Origin: Clostridium sp. | GTDB lineage: Bacteria; Bacteroidota; Bacteroidia; Bacteroidales; Bacteroidaceae | DNA length: 64,000 bases | Assembly: GCA_023663705.1 (NCBI GenBank) | Contig: JAMPGY010000001.1 | Span: forward strand, 60,258-124,257 | Direction of reading: 5' to 3' | Shown: piece after piece, positions 26,814 to 35,029 of the stretch | How positions within the stretch are numbered: the first letter of the stretch is position 1 | How the letters are laid out: each line of letters begins with the position of its first letter | Notes under the pieces: generated by a model | The model's input: the letters and a program-made list of their open reading frames with translations, nothing else | Told to the model about the DNA's origin: nothing | Databases searched by the model: none | Made by a program: the position numbers and the translations under genes

Positions 26814-28016
26814 ATGAACAACAGCAGAATCAAAGCCCAACGCATGATCGGCAGAATACTTTGCGGCGTGTGTATATTCCTGGTTTTGGCCGGTGGCATC
26901 GCCTATGCCTATTTGCGCATCATGCCTCCCGACCTTGAGTTTGAGATCACGGACGATCTGGGAGGCAACCTGTTTCCATCGGCCATCCTCTCCACCGCCA
27001 CCACCGGCGCACAGATCATACGCCCGGCGGACACCCTGACTGTGGGCACCCCCAAGCCGGGCCCGGCCATACGCTTCACCTCGCCCGCCGACAACTGCCG
27101 CATACGGGTGGAGGTGGAGGAAACTCCCTTTTTCCGACGCTCCGTATCGGAATTCATCCTGCCCCGCAAGAGCACCTACACCATATACCCCGACATCATC
27201 TGGGACTACGACGCCCTGCGCAACAACGACATGGCAGAGCCCATCAGCGTGGCCGTGCAGCTGGAGATCAACGGCAAGCAGAGCCGTCAACAGGTGCGCA
27301 CCCTGTCGGTGCGCAGCCTCAACGAATGCCTGCTGGGATATATCGGCAGAGACAACAAATACCACACCACCTACATCTTTTTCGCCGCCTACGTCAATGA
27401 GGAGCACCCGCTGATAGACGGCATCCTGCGCGAGGCACTGAACACCCGCATCGTCAACCGTTTCCTGGGCTACCAGAGCCCGAAGGCCGACTACGTGGAC
27501 AAGCAGGTGTATGCCCTGTGGCATGTGTTGCAGAAACGGAATTTCCGCTACAGTTCGGTATCCTACAGCAGCCTGTCGAGCAATGTGGTGTTCTCGCAGC
27601 GCGTGCGCACGTTCGACGATGCGCTGAAGTCCTCGCAGATCAACTGCGTGGACGGCAGCGTGCTCTTCGCCTCACTGCTGCGGGCCATCAACATCGATCC
27701 CGTGCTGGTGCGCATACCCGGTCACATGTTTGTGGGTTACTATACCGACAGCAGCCACCGCGACATCACTTTCCTGGAGACCACCATGATTGGAGACGTG
27801 GATCTGAACGATTTCTTCCCCGAGGAGCGACCGGACTCAGTCCGCACGGGGCGATCGCAAAACGAAATGTCGCGTCTCACCTTCGAAAAGTCGAAGGAAT
27901 ATGCCCGGAAGAAATACGAAGCCCACAAGGACAAGGTGAAAAGCAACGACCGCAACTACATGTTTCTCGAGATTTCCAAGGCCATCCGGCGCACCATACA
28001 ACCCATCGGCAAGTAA
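26814..28016 (+). CDS. Membrane-anchored transglutaminase-like protein
   Basis: A 400-residue protein with one N-terminal membrane segment (MIGRILCGVCIFLVLAGGIA, residues about 8-30) and a large, probably periplasmic, domain. The region QINCVDGSVLFASLLRAINI (Cys278) followed by RIPGHMFVGYY (His304) has the Cys and His spacing of the transglutaminase/papain-like fold found in bacterial cysteine proteases. The third residue may be Asp or Glu in the next strand (ITFLET). The N-terminal half (residues 40-160) looks like an immunoglobulin-type beta domain. No named family recognised. Monocistronic, divergent from rprXY, which raises the possibility of envelope-stress control. Confidence 0.7.
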   Translation: MNNSRIKAQRMIGRILCGVCIFLVLAGGIAYAYLRIMPPDLEFEITDDLGGNLFPSAILSTATTGAQIIRPADTLTVGTPKPGPAIRFTSPADNCRIRVEVEETPFFRRSVSEFILPRKSTYTIYPDIIWDYDALRNNDMAEPISVAVQLEINGKQSRQQVRTLSVRSLNECLLGYIGRDNKYHTTYIFFAAYVNEEHPLIDGILREALNTRIVNRFLGYQSPKADYVDKQVYALWHVLQKRNFRYSSVSYSSLSSNVVFSQRVRTFDDALKSSQINCVDGSVLFASLLRAINIDPVLVRIPGHMFVGYYTDSSHRDITFLETTMIGDVDLNDFFPEERPDSVRTGRSQNEMSRLTFEKSKEYARKKYEAHKDKVKSNDRNYMFLEISKAIRRTIQPIGK

Positions 28017-28156
28017 GCGGCGAAGCATTGACGCAGAAAACAGAAATTACGCAGGGCGACATCTCGTTCCGGCCATTCCGGACCCGCTCGGGAACACGGC
28101 GTTCTTTTTTCTAAAAAAATAGTCGGGCTTTGCTTGTTCATGTCACGGATATTGCC

Positions 28157-28164
28157 TATATTTG
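28157..28164 (+). promoter_or_regulatory. Promoter of the glycine-cleavage operon, -7 box
   Basis: TATATTTG matches TAnnTTTG, 26 bases before the lipoate ligase start. A TTTG at 28129-28132 is somewhat far (24 bases) to be the -33 box. No glycine riboswitch fold was seen in the short leader. Confidence 0.55.
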
Positions 28165-28190
28165 AAGGGTATTGTTAACCCATTACGGCA

Positions 28191-29165
28191 ATGAAACACA
28201 TCGTACTCCCCGACCCTGCGAGACGGCGACTGATCTTCTATCTGGCGCTGGAGGAATTTCTGGCACACGAGTCGGACAAGGAAAGTTTCTTCTTCATCTG
28301 GCAGGTGGATCCCACAGTGATTTTCGGGCGCAACCAAATGCCGGAAGCCGAAGTGAACGTGGACTACTGCCGGGCCAACGGCATACAGATCTACCGGCGC
28401 AAGAGCGGAGGAGGCTGCGTGTATGCCGACCCCGGAAACCTGATGCTCTCCTGCATCGTGGCGGGCGACAACGTCCCGTTCCTCTTCGACAGCTACCTGC
28501 GCCGTATAGCCTTCCTGCTGCAACAGGCCGGCATCAACGCCACCGCCTCCGGACGCAACGACATACTCGTGGACGGGCGCAAGGTGTCGGGCAACGCCTT
28601 CTACCGTCTGCCGGAAAAAAGCATCATCCACGGCACCATGCTCTATGACACGCGGTTTGACCGGATGCAACAGGCCATCACCCCCTCCGGCTGCAAACTG
28701 CAGAGCAAAGGAGTGGCGTCCGTCAGACAACACGTGACCAACCTGAAAGATCACACGGACATGGGGATAGAGGAACTGAAGACCTACTTCATCAGCCGCC
28801 TCTGCAACGGCGAACGGATGCTCACCGAAGAGGAGGTGAGACAGGTGGAGCAGATCGAGCAGACTTATCTTGCCGACGATTTTCTGCACGGCAAACACCC
28901 ACGCTACACCGTGGAGAAGAGGGGGCGCACCCGACAGGCCGGAGAAGTGATCACCCGCATCGACCTGAAAGGCGAACGCATACAGCGCATCCGGCTGGAA
29001 GGCGACTTTTTCGTCCTCCGGCCCGCAGACGAGGAACTGACACGCCTGCTCAAAGGACTGCCGCTGGAACGCACGGCACTGCGCACGGCACTGGAGACAA
29101 CCGACCTGAAAGAATGGATCCTGAACCTGAACACCGAAGAATGGATCGAACAGATCACACAATAA
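28191..29165 (+). CDS. lplA: Lipoate--protein ligase
   Basis: A 324-residue cytoplasmic enzyme that activates lipoate with ATP and attaches it to lysine of carrier proteins. Conserved segments are FGRNQMPEAEVN, RRKSGGGCVYADPGNLMLS (lipoyl-adenylate loop), the lysine in DGRKVSGNAFYR, and HGTMLYDT. A C-terminal accessory domain spans about residues 245-324. First gene of the glycine-cleavage operon, so GcvH (Lys64) is the obvious substrate. Whether it also serves 2-oxo acid dehydrogenases is open. Confidence 0.92.
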   Translation: MKHIVLPDPARRRLIFYLALEEFLAHESDKESFFFIWQVDPTVIFGRNQMPEAEVNVDYCRANGIQIYRRKSGGGCVYADPGNLMLSCIVAGDNVPFLFDSYLRRIAFLLQQAGINATASGRNDILVDGRKVSGNAFYRLPEKSIIHGTMLYDTRFDRMQQAITPSGCKLQSKGVASVRQHVTNLKDHTDMGIEELKTYFISRLCNGERMLTEEEVRQVEQIEQTYLADDFLHGKHPRYTVEKRGRTRQAGEVITRIDLKGERIQRIRLEGDFFVLRPADEELTRLLKGLPLERTALRTALETTDLKEWILNLNTEEWIEQITQ

Positions 29166-29197
29166 CAAAACCTCAATCTAAAATACCTATTTTTATT

Positions 29198-30295
29198 ATG
29201 GAAGACCTACAGAAGACCTGCCTCTACGAGAGCCACACGGCACTGGGCGCCAAGATGAGTCCCTTCGGCGGTTTCATCATGCCCATCGAATATTCATCCA
29301 TCACGGCCGAACATATGGCCGTGAGACAGCACGTCGGCATGTTCGACGTATCCCACATGGGCGAAGTGTTCATAAGCGGACCGGATGCGGAGCGGTTTGT
29401 CAACCACCTCTTCACCAACGATGTAAGCGGCATGAAGGCCGGAAAGATTCTCTACGGCATGATGCTCTACCCCGACGGTGGTGTGGTGGACGACCTGCTG
29501 GTGTACAAGATGGAACAACCGGATCTGTTCCTGCTGGTGGTCAACGCCGCCAACATCGCCAAGGATGTGGACTGGATCCGCAACCAGCGGCAAGGTTACA
29601 ACGTGGACATCAGAAACGATTCCGCCCAATGGGGCGAGATTGCCGTGCAGGGACCGGAGGCCGAACGCGTGCTCACCGAGGTTCTCCATCTGCCGGTGGC
29701 CGACCTGACGTTCTATACCTTCAGCGAACTCACCTGTGAGGGACAGCCCCTCGTGTGCAGCCGCACCGGATACACCGGCGAGGACGGTTTCGAACTGTAT
29801 GCATCGCCCGAACTGACCCGCCGCCTGTGGGACACGTTGCTCAACGAGGGCAAGGTGGTGCCCTGCGGACTGGGATGCCGCGACACGCTGCGCTTCGAAG
29901 TGGGGCTTCCTCTCTACGGACACGAACTGAGCGCGGAGATCACACCCATTGAGGCCGGACTGGGCATCTTCGTCAAGACGGACAAGACGGATTTCATCGG
30001 ACGGGAGGCTATCGTGCGCCAGAAGGCAGAGGGCGTAAGCCGCAAACTGGTGGGCATAGAGTTGCAGGACAAGGCCATCCCCCGCGCCGGATACGAGATT
30101 GAGGCCGACGGACGCTGCATCGGAACCGTCACCACCGGCTACCACACGCTGTCCACCGACAAGAGTGTGTGTCTGGCTCTGGTGGAGAAAGATTTCGCCG
30201 CCATAGGCACGCCGGTGGCCGTGCGCATCCGCAAGAAGGTGTTTGCAGGCACGGTGTGCAAGAAACGTTTCTATGAGAAGAACTACAAAAAATAA
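29198..30295 (+). CDS. gcvT: Glycine cleavage system T protein (aminomethyltransferase)
   Basis: A 365-residue folate-dependent protein that transfers the methylene carbon from aminomethyl-GcvH to tetrahydrofolate, releasing ammonia. Signature regions are KMSPFGGFIMPIEY, MFDVSHMGE (catalytic Asp vicinity), SRTGYTGEDGFELY and CGLGCRDTLRFEVGLPLYGHEL. The frame is open earlier, but MEDLQKTCLYESH at 29198 is the normal start. 32 bases after lplA and 32 before gcvH. Confidence 0.96.
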   Translation: MEDLQKTCLYESHTALGAKMSPFGGFIMPIEYSSITAEHMAVRQHVGMFDVSHMGEVFISGPDAERFVNHLFTNDVSGMKAGKILYGMMLYPDGGVVDDLLVYKMEQPDLFLLVVNAANIAKDVDWIRNQRQGYNVDIRNDSAQWGEIAVQGPEAERVLTEVLHLPVADLTFYTFSELTCEGQPLVCSRTGYTGEDGFELYASPELTRRLWDTLLNEGKVVPCGLGCRDTLRFEVGLPLYGHELSAEITPIEAGLGIFVKTDKTDFIGREAIVRQKAEGVSRKLVGIELQDKAIPRAGYEIEADGRCIGTVTTGYHTLSTDKSVCLALVEKDFAAIGTPVAVRIRKKVFAGTVCKKRFYEKNYKK

Positions 30296-30327
30296 TTTAT
30301 TTCAATAACCTTAAACACATTAATATC

Positions 30328-30714
30328 ATGAGCGAAGTAAAAAAAGAATTGTATTATAGCGAATCACACGAATGGGTGAAAGTGGACGGCAACTGCGGCT
30401 ACGTGGGCATCACCGACCACGCCCAGCAGGCATTGGGCAACATCGTGTATGTGGACATGCCCGAGGAAGACGATGACGTGGAACAGAACGAGGAATTCGG
30501 TGCCGTGGAGAGCGTGAAGGCTGCCAGCGACCTGATCAGCCCCGTGAGCGGTAAGGTGACGGCTGTCAACGAAGCGCTGGAAGACGAACCGGGACTCATC
30601 AATCAGGATGCCTACGCCAACTGGATCATCAAAGTGGAACTGAGTGACAGAAACGAGCTGGAGGCCCTGATGGACGCCGAAGCCTACGAGAAATTTTGTC
30701 AGGAGAACGCTTAA
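30328..30714 (+). CDS. gcvH: Glycine cleavage system H protein
   Basis: A 128-residue lipoyl carrier shuttling the aminomethyl group between P, T and L proteins. The lipoylated lysine is Lys64 in GAVESVKAASDLISPVSG. The remainder follows the standard fold (YYSESHEWVKVDG at the start, INQDAYANWIIKVEL near the end). Encoded immediately before the split P protein and in the same operon as the ligase that would modify it. Confidence 0.97.
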   Translation: MSEVKKELYYSESHEWVKVDGNCGYVGITDHAQQALGNIVYVDMPEEDDDVEQNEEFGAVESVKAASDLISPVSGKVTAVNEALEDEPGLINQDAYANWIIKVELSDRNELEALMDAEAYEKFCQENA

Positions 30715-30728
30715 AAACCATCCCTGCC

Positions 30729-32057
30729 ATGAATCACCCTTATATACCTCACACAGAGGCGGACATACAACGCATGCTCGACCGCATCGGACTGAAGACG
30801 GTGGACGAGCTGTATGCCGACGTGCCGGAGAGCGTCGTGTTCAGAGGCGACTACGATCTGCCTCCCGCCCTCTCCGAAACCGAGATACGACGGTTGTTTG
30901 AGGAACTGGGCAACCGGAACCGACGGCTGACCGTGTTTGCCGGTTGCGGTGCCTACGACCATTATGCACCGGCCGTGATACCTTATTTGATAGAACGATC
31001 GGAATTCCTCACGGCCTACACCCCCTACCAGCCCGAAGTGGCACAGGGCACATTGCGCTACATCTTCGAATACCAGAGCCTCATCTGCGAGCTGACGGGC
31101 ATGGAGTGCAGCAACGCTTCGATGTACGACGGCCCCACCTCTGCCGCCGAATCGATGTTCATGGCTCTGGCCGCCACCAAGAAGAAAACCCGTGTGCTGA
31201 TATCCGGCACGCTGCTGCCGCAAGTGAGGGAGGTGATGCACACGTATGCCAAATACCGCGGCGTGACGCTTCACACCCTGCCTGCCACAGGCGGCACGAC
31301 TGATCTGGAGGCATTGCACAAGGAACTGGAGGCCGATGATGTGGCCGCCGTGCTGATCCCCTCGGTCAACCGCTACGGCATCATCGAGGACTGCACGGGA
31401 GTGGCCGAAGCCGTGCATGCCCGCAAGGCATTGCTGATGATGTATGCCGACCCCTCGGCCCTTGCCGTGGTGCGCACACCCGGAGAATGGGGAGCCGACA
31501 TCGTGTGCGGCGAAGCGCAGTCGCTGGGCTTGCCCCTCCACTTCGGAGGACCCTATCTGGGGTTCCTGGCCTGCCGCAAAGAACTGGTGCGCAAATTGCC
31601 GGGACGCATCGTGGGCGCCACCACCGATGAGGAGGGCAAACGAGCCTTCGTGCTCACCCTGCAGGCCCGCGAACAGCACATCCGGCGCGAGAAAGCCAAC
31701 AGCAACATCTGCTCCAATCAATCGCTGATGGCACTCTATGTCACCGTCTACCTGTCGCTGATGGGCAAACAGGGACTGAAGGAGGTGAACGAACTGTCGT
31801 ATGGCGGCGCACACCATCTCCACGACCGTCTGCTGGAGACCGGACTGTTTGAACCGGCCTTTCCGCTCCCGTTTCTCAAGGAGTTCGTCCTGAAAAGCAA
31901 GATTCCTGCAGAACGCGTGCATCAGGCTCTGCTGGAAGCCGGCATATTGGGTGCCGTGCCCACCGAAGAAGGACTGGCTTCATTTTGTGTCACCGAACAG
32001 CGCACACCGGCGGACATCGACCGGCTGGTGGCTGTCATTAACACGCTCAAACCATGA
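30729..32057 (+). CDS. gcvPA: Glycine dehydrogenase (decarboxylating) subunit 1
   Basis: A 442-residue N-terminal half of the split glycine decarboxylase. Diagnostic segments are FAGCGAYDHYAPAVIPYLIERSEFLTAYTPYQPE, GMECSNASMYDGPTS and ICSNQSLMALYVTVYLSLMG (each conserved in the family; longer blocks not quoted). The start at 30729 (MNHPYIPHTEADI) is the family start; the longer frame overlaps gcvH. Its stop overlaps the gcvPB start by 4 bases, fitting equimolar subunits. Confidence 0.95.
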   Translation: MNHPYIPHTEADIQRMLDRIGLKTVDELYADVPESVVFRGDYDLPPALSETEIRRLFEELGNRNRRLTVFAGCGAYDHYAPAVIPYLIERSEFLTAYTPYQPEVAQGTLRYIFEYQSLICELTGMECSNASMYDGPTSAAESMFMALAATKKKTRVLISGTLLPQVREVMHTYAKYRGVTLHTLPATGGTTDLEALHKELEADDVAAVLIPSVNRYGIIEDCTGVAEAVHARKALLMMYADPSALAVVRTPGEWGADIVCGEAQSLGLPLHFGGPYLGFLACRKELVRKLPGRIVGATTDEEGKRAFVLTLQAREQHIRREKANSNICSNQSLMALYVTVYLSLMGKQGLKEVNELSYGGAHHLHDRLLETGLFEPAFPLPFLKEFVLKSKIPAERVHQALLEAGILGAVPTEEGLASFCVTEQRTPADIDRLVAVINTLKP

Positions 32058-33520
32058 AATACTACGATAAACTGATATTCGAGTGGTCGCACGCAGGACG
32101 CCGGGGCTACAGCCTGCCCGCCAACCCGTGGCAACAGCATACGGACGCACTGCCCGAAGAACTGAGACGCCGGACCGAGGCCGCACTGCCCGAAGTGAGT
32201 GAACCGGATGTGGTGAGGCACTACACCAACCTGTCGGACATGAACTTCGGCGTGGACACCGGATTCTATCCGCTGGGCAGCTGCACCATGAAGTACAACC
32301 CCAAAATCAACGAGGAAGTGGCCGCCCTGCCCTCTTTCACCGGACTGCACCCCCTGCAGCCGGCCGAGACGGTACAGGGGGCACTGCAACTGTACCACGA
32401 ACTGAACCGCGCGCTGGCCACGCTGACAGGCATGGCCGAATGTACGGTCAATCCCTTTGCCGGGGCACACGGCGAACTGACCGGTCTGATGGTGATGCGC
32501 CAATACCACCTGAAACGAGGCGATCTGAAGCGCACACGCGTGATCGTGCCCGACAGCGCCCATGGAACCAATCCCGCCAGCGCCGCCGTGTGCGGACTGG
32601 AGGTCGTGGAAGTGAAATCCACACCGCAAGGCACCATCGATCTGGAATCCCTGCGCCCCCTGCTGGACGACACCATAGCGGGCATCATGATGACCAATCC
32701 CAACACATTGGGACTGTTTGAGACCGAAATTTGCGAGATCGCATCGCTTATCCACGGATGCGGGGGACTGCTCTACTACGACGGAGCCAACATGAACCCG
32801 TTGCTCGGCGTGTGCCGCCCGGGCGACATGGGATTCGATATCATCCACCTGAATCTCCACAAGACCTTCTCCACCCCACATGGAGGCGGAGGTCCCGGTT
32901 CGGGTGCCGTGGGCGTGGCCGCCCATCTCATCGATTATCTGCCCAACCCTCGCGTGAAACGGCAGCAGGACGGCACATTCATCATCACCCACGAGACCGA
33001 TGCCGCCGGGCAGGTGTCCGGATTCCTGGGCAATTTCGGCGTGTCCATGCGTGCCTATGCCTACATCCGCTCGCTGGGACGGGAACACATCCGCAAGGTG
33101 GGACCGCTGGCCACATTGGGAGCCAACTACATCAAGGAGTGCCTGAAGGACTGTTACAAATTGCCCATCCCCGGACTGTGCAAACACGAATTCGTGTTTG
33201 ACGGGCTGGCCGACAAGTCAACCGGAGTCACCACACTGGACATCGCCAAGCGTCTGCTTGATTTCGGCTACCACTCGCCCACCATCTACTTCCCTCTCCT
33301 GTTTCATCAGTCCATCATGATTGAACCCACCGAGACGGAGTCGCCGGAAACGATAGACCGCTTCATCGAAGTCATGCGCCTCATTGCCGAAGAGGCTGCC
33401 ACACAGCCCGAACTGGTGAAGACCGCACCGCACGAAACGCCCATCCGCCGTCTGGACGAGACCACAGCGGCCAAGCGCCCCGTGCTACACTATGCCGAAC
33501 TGAACCCCGATAACCGATAG
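32054..33520 (+). CDS. gcvPB: Glycine dehydrogenase (decarboxylating) subunit 2
   Basis: A 488-residue C-terminal half of split glycine decarboxylase carrying the PLP lysine, in HLNLHKTFSTPHGGGGPGSG. Other signatures are LGSCTMKYNPK, GAHGELTGL and DGANMNPLLGVCRPGDMGFD. With GcvPA it decarboxylates glycine and loads the aminomethyl group onto lipoyl-GcvH. Coupled to gcvPA by a 4-base overlap and 3 bases before lpdA. Confidence 0.96.
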   Translation: MKYYDKLIFEWSHAGRRGYSLPANPWQQHTDALPEELRRRTEAALPEVSEPDVVRHYTNLSDMNFGVDTGFYPLGSCTMKYNPKINEEVAALPSFTGLHPLQPAETVQGALQLYHELNRALATLTGMAECTVNPFAGAHGELTGLMVMRQYHLKRGDLKRTRVIVPDSAHGTNPASAAVCGLEVVEVKSTPQGTIDLESLRPLLDDTIAGIMMTNPNTLGLFETEICEIASLIHGCGGLLYYDGANMNPLLGVCRPGDMGFDIIHLNLHKTFSTPHGGGGPGSGAVGVAAHLIDYLPNPRVKRQQDGTFIITHETDAAGQVSGFLGNFGVSMRAYAYIRSLGREHIRKVGPLATLGANYIKECLKDCYKLPIPGLCKHEFVFDGLADKSTGVTTLDIAKRLLDFGYHSPTIYFPLLFHQSIMIEPTETESPETIDRFIEVMRLIAEEAATQPELVKTAPHETPIRRLDETTAAKRPVLHYAELNPDNR

Positions 33521-33523
33521 CCT

Positions 33524-34873
33524 ATGCACACGCCATTGTTAATCATCGGAGCCGGACCGGGCGGGTATGAAACCGCCCTGCATGCGGCACAGCGAGGCAT
33601 TGAGACCACAATCATCGAGGCCGGCCCCGCAGGGGGCACCTGCCTCAACGAAGGGTGCATCCCCACCAAAGCGCTATGCCGCACGGCACAACTGCTGGAC
33701 GACATGCACGAGGCCGCATCACACGGCATAGCCCTGTCGGACACGGGATTCAGTCTGGCACACGCTATCGGACGGAAGAACCGGATAGTGGACGAACTGC
33801 GCAAAGGCGTAGACGGACTGCTGACCCACAAACTGATCCACCGGGTGAACGGCAAAGCCATATTCGCAGACGCCCACACAGTGACAGTGGAAGGCATGTC
33901 CTACGAGGCCGACCACATCATCATCGCCACGGGATCCGTGTCGCAAAGCCTGCCCGTTCCGGGCACCGACCTGCCGGGCGTGGTCACCTCGCGCGAGATG
34001 CTCGCGCTGCAACAGGTGCCACAGCGCCTCTGCGTCATCGGAGGGGGAGTCATCGGACTGGAACTGGCATCCGTCTACCGGAGTTTCGGTAGCGAAGTGT
34101 GTGTGGTGGAATATGCCAAGGAGATTCTGCCGCGTTTCGACAGCGATCTGGCCAAACGGTTGCGCAAGACTTTGGCCGACCGCGGCATCGAGTTCATCAC
34201 GCAAGCCGCCGTGACCGGCATACGGCAAACAGGGGGTGCGCTGACCGTGGATTTCGAGCGCAAGGGAAAGGCGGATAGCCGGGAAGCGGACTGTGTGCTG
34301 ATGGCCGTGGGCCGGAAGGCCAACGTGGATTCACTCAATCTGACGGACATCGGTATTGAATTTACCGCCCGGGGCATCGCGGTGGACGACAATATGCAGA
34401 CCAACCTGCCCCACATCTATGCCATAGGCGACATCAACGGCCGGCAGATGCTGGCTCATGCAGCCGTAAGCCAGGGACAACGCGCCCTGAACCACCTGTG
34501 CGGCCTGGCGGACAACATCAGACCGGACGTGATGCCGGCCGCCGTGTTTACCCGCCCGGAAGCCGCTTCGGTGGGGCTCACCGAGGAGGAGTGCAAGGAA
34601 AGGGGAATCAGGATACGTTGCGGTAAGGCTTTCTTCCGCAGCAACGGAAAAGCCCTATGTATGGGCGAACCGGACGGTTTCTGCAAACTGATCGCAGCCG
34701 AAGAAGATCACCGGCTGCTGGGCTGTCACCTCTACGGACCGCATGCCGCCGATCTGATACAGGAGGCCTGCACGCTGATCAGCTTAGGCGCCACCATCGA
34801 ACAATGCAGGGACATCATCCACACCCATCCCACACTGGGCGAGGTGGTACAGGCAGCCCTGCAAAATCTGTAG
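33524..34873 (+). CDS. lpdA: Dihydrolipoyl dehydrogenase (L protein)
   Basis: A 449-residue flavoprotein that reoxidises the lipoyl group of GcvH with NAD. It has FAD-binding GAGPGGYETALHAAQ, the redox disulfide in GTCLNEGCIPTK, NAD-binding GGGVIGLELASVY, and the C-terminal base HTHPTLGE. Last gene of the operon, so this copy appears dedicated to glycine cleavage. Confidence 0.95.
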   Translation: MHTPLLIIGAGPGGYETALHAAQRGIETTIIEAGPAGGTCLNEGCIPTKALCRTAQLLDDMHEAASHGIALSDTGFSLAHAIGRKNRIVDELRKGVDGLLTHKLIHRVNGKAIFADAHTVTVEGMSYEADHIIIATGSVSQSLPVPGTDLPGVVTSREMLALQQVPQRLCVIGGGVIGLELASVYRSFGSEVCVVEYAKEILPRFDSDLAKRLRKTLADRGIEFITQAAVTGIRQTGGALTVDFERKGKADSREADCVLMAVGRKANVDSLNLTDIGIEFTARGIAVDDNMQTNLPHIYAIGDINGRQMLAHAAVSQGQRALNHLCGLADNIRPDVMPAAVFTRPEAASVGLTEEECKERGIRIRCGKAFFRSNGKALCMGEPDGFCKLIAAEEDHRLLGCHLYGPHAADLIQEACTLISLGATIEQCRDIIHTHPTLGEVVQAALQNL

Positions 34874-34906
34874 CAACGAACGGACACCGACCTGTTGACA
34901 CAACAG

Positions 34907-34946
34907 AGAATGACCACAGACGACCATCCGCCGCTGTGGTCATTCT
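34907..34946 (+). terminator. Terminator of the glycine-cleavage operon
   Basis: A perfect 13-bp inverted repeat AGAATGACCACAG / CTGTGGTCATTCT with a 14-base loop, followed by ATTTTCATT, 33 bases after the lpdA stop. Confidence 0.8.
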
Positions 34947-34971
34947 ATTTTCATTGCTCCCGAACGCAAAA

Positions 34972-35007
34972 GACGGGTGTATCCGCTCTGCCGCAGACAC
35001 ACCCGTC
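34972..35007 (-). terminator. Terminator of the EF-G2 gene
   Basis: GACGGGTGT pairs with ACACCCGTC (9 bp), then in the minus direction TTTTGCG. It starts 22 bases past the EF-G2 stop and stands back to back with the gcv terminator. Confidence 0.75.
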
Positions 35008-35029
35008 CATAAGGGTTTTACTGTAGAGA

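Noticed and set aside
28143..29168. 341-codon minus-strand frame opposite lplA
   Set aside because: Antisense to a clear lipoate ligase; no independent support.
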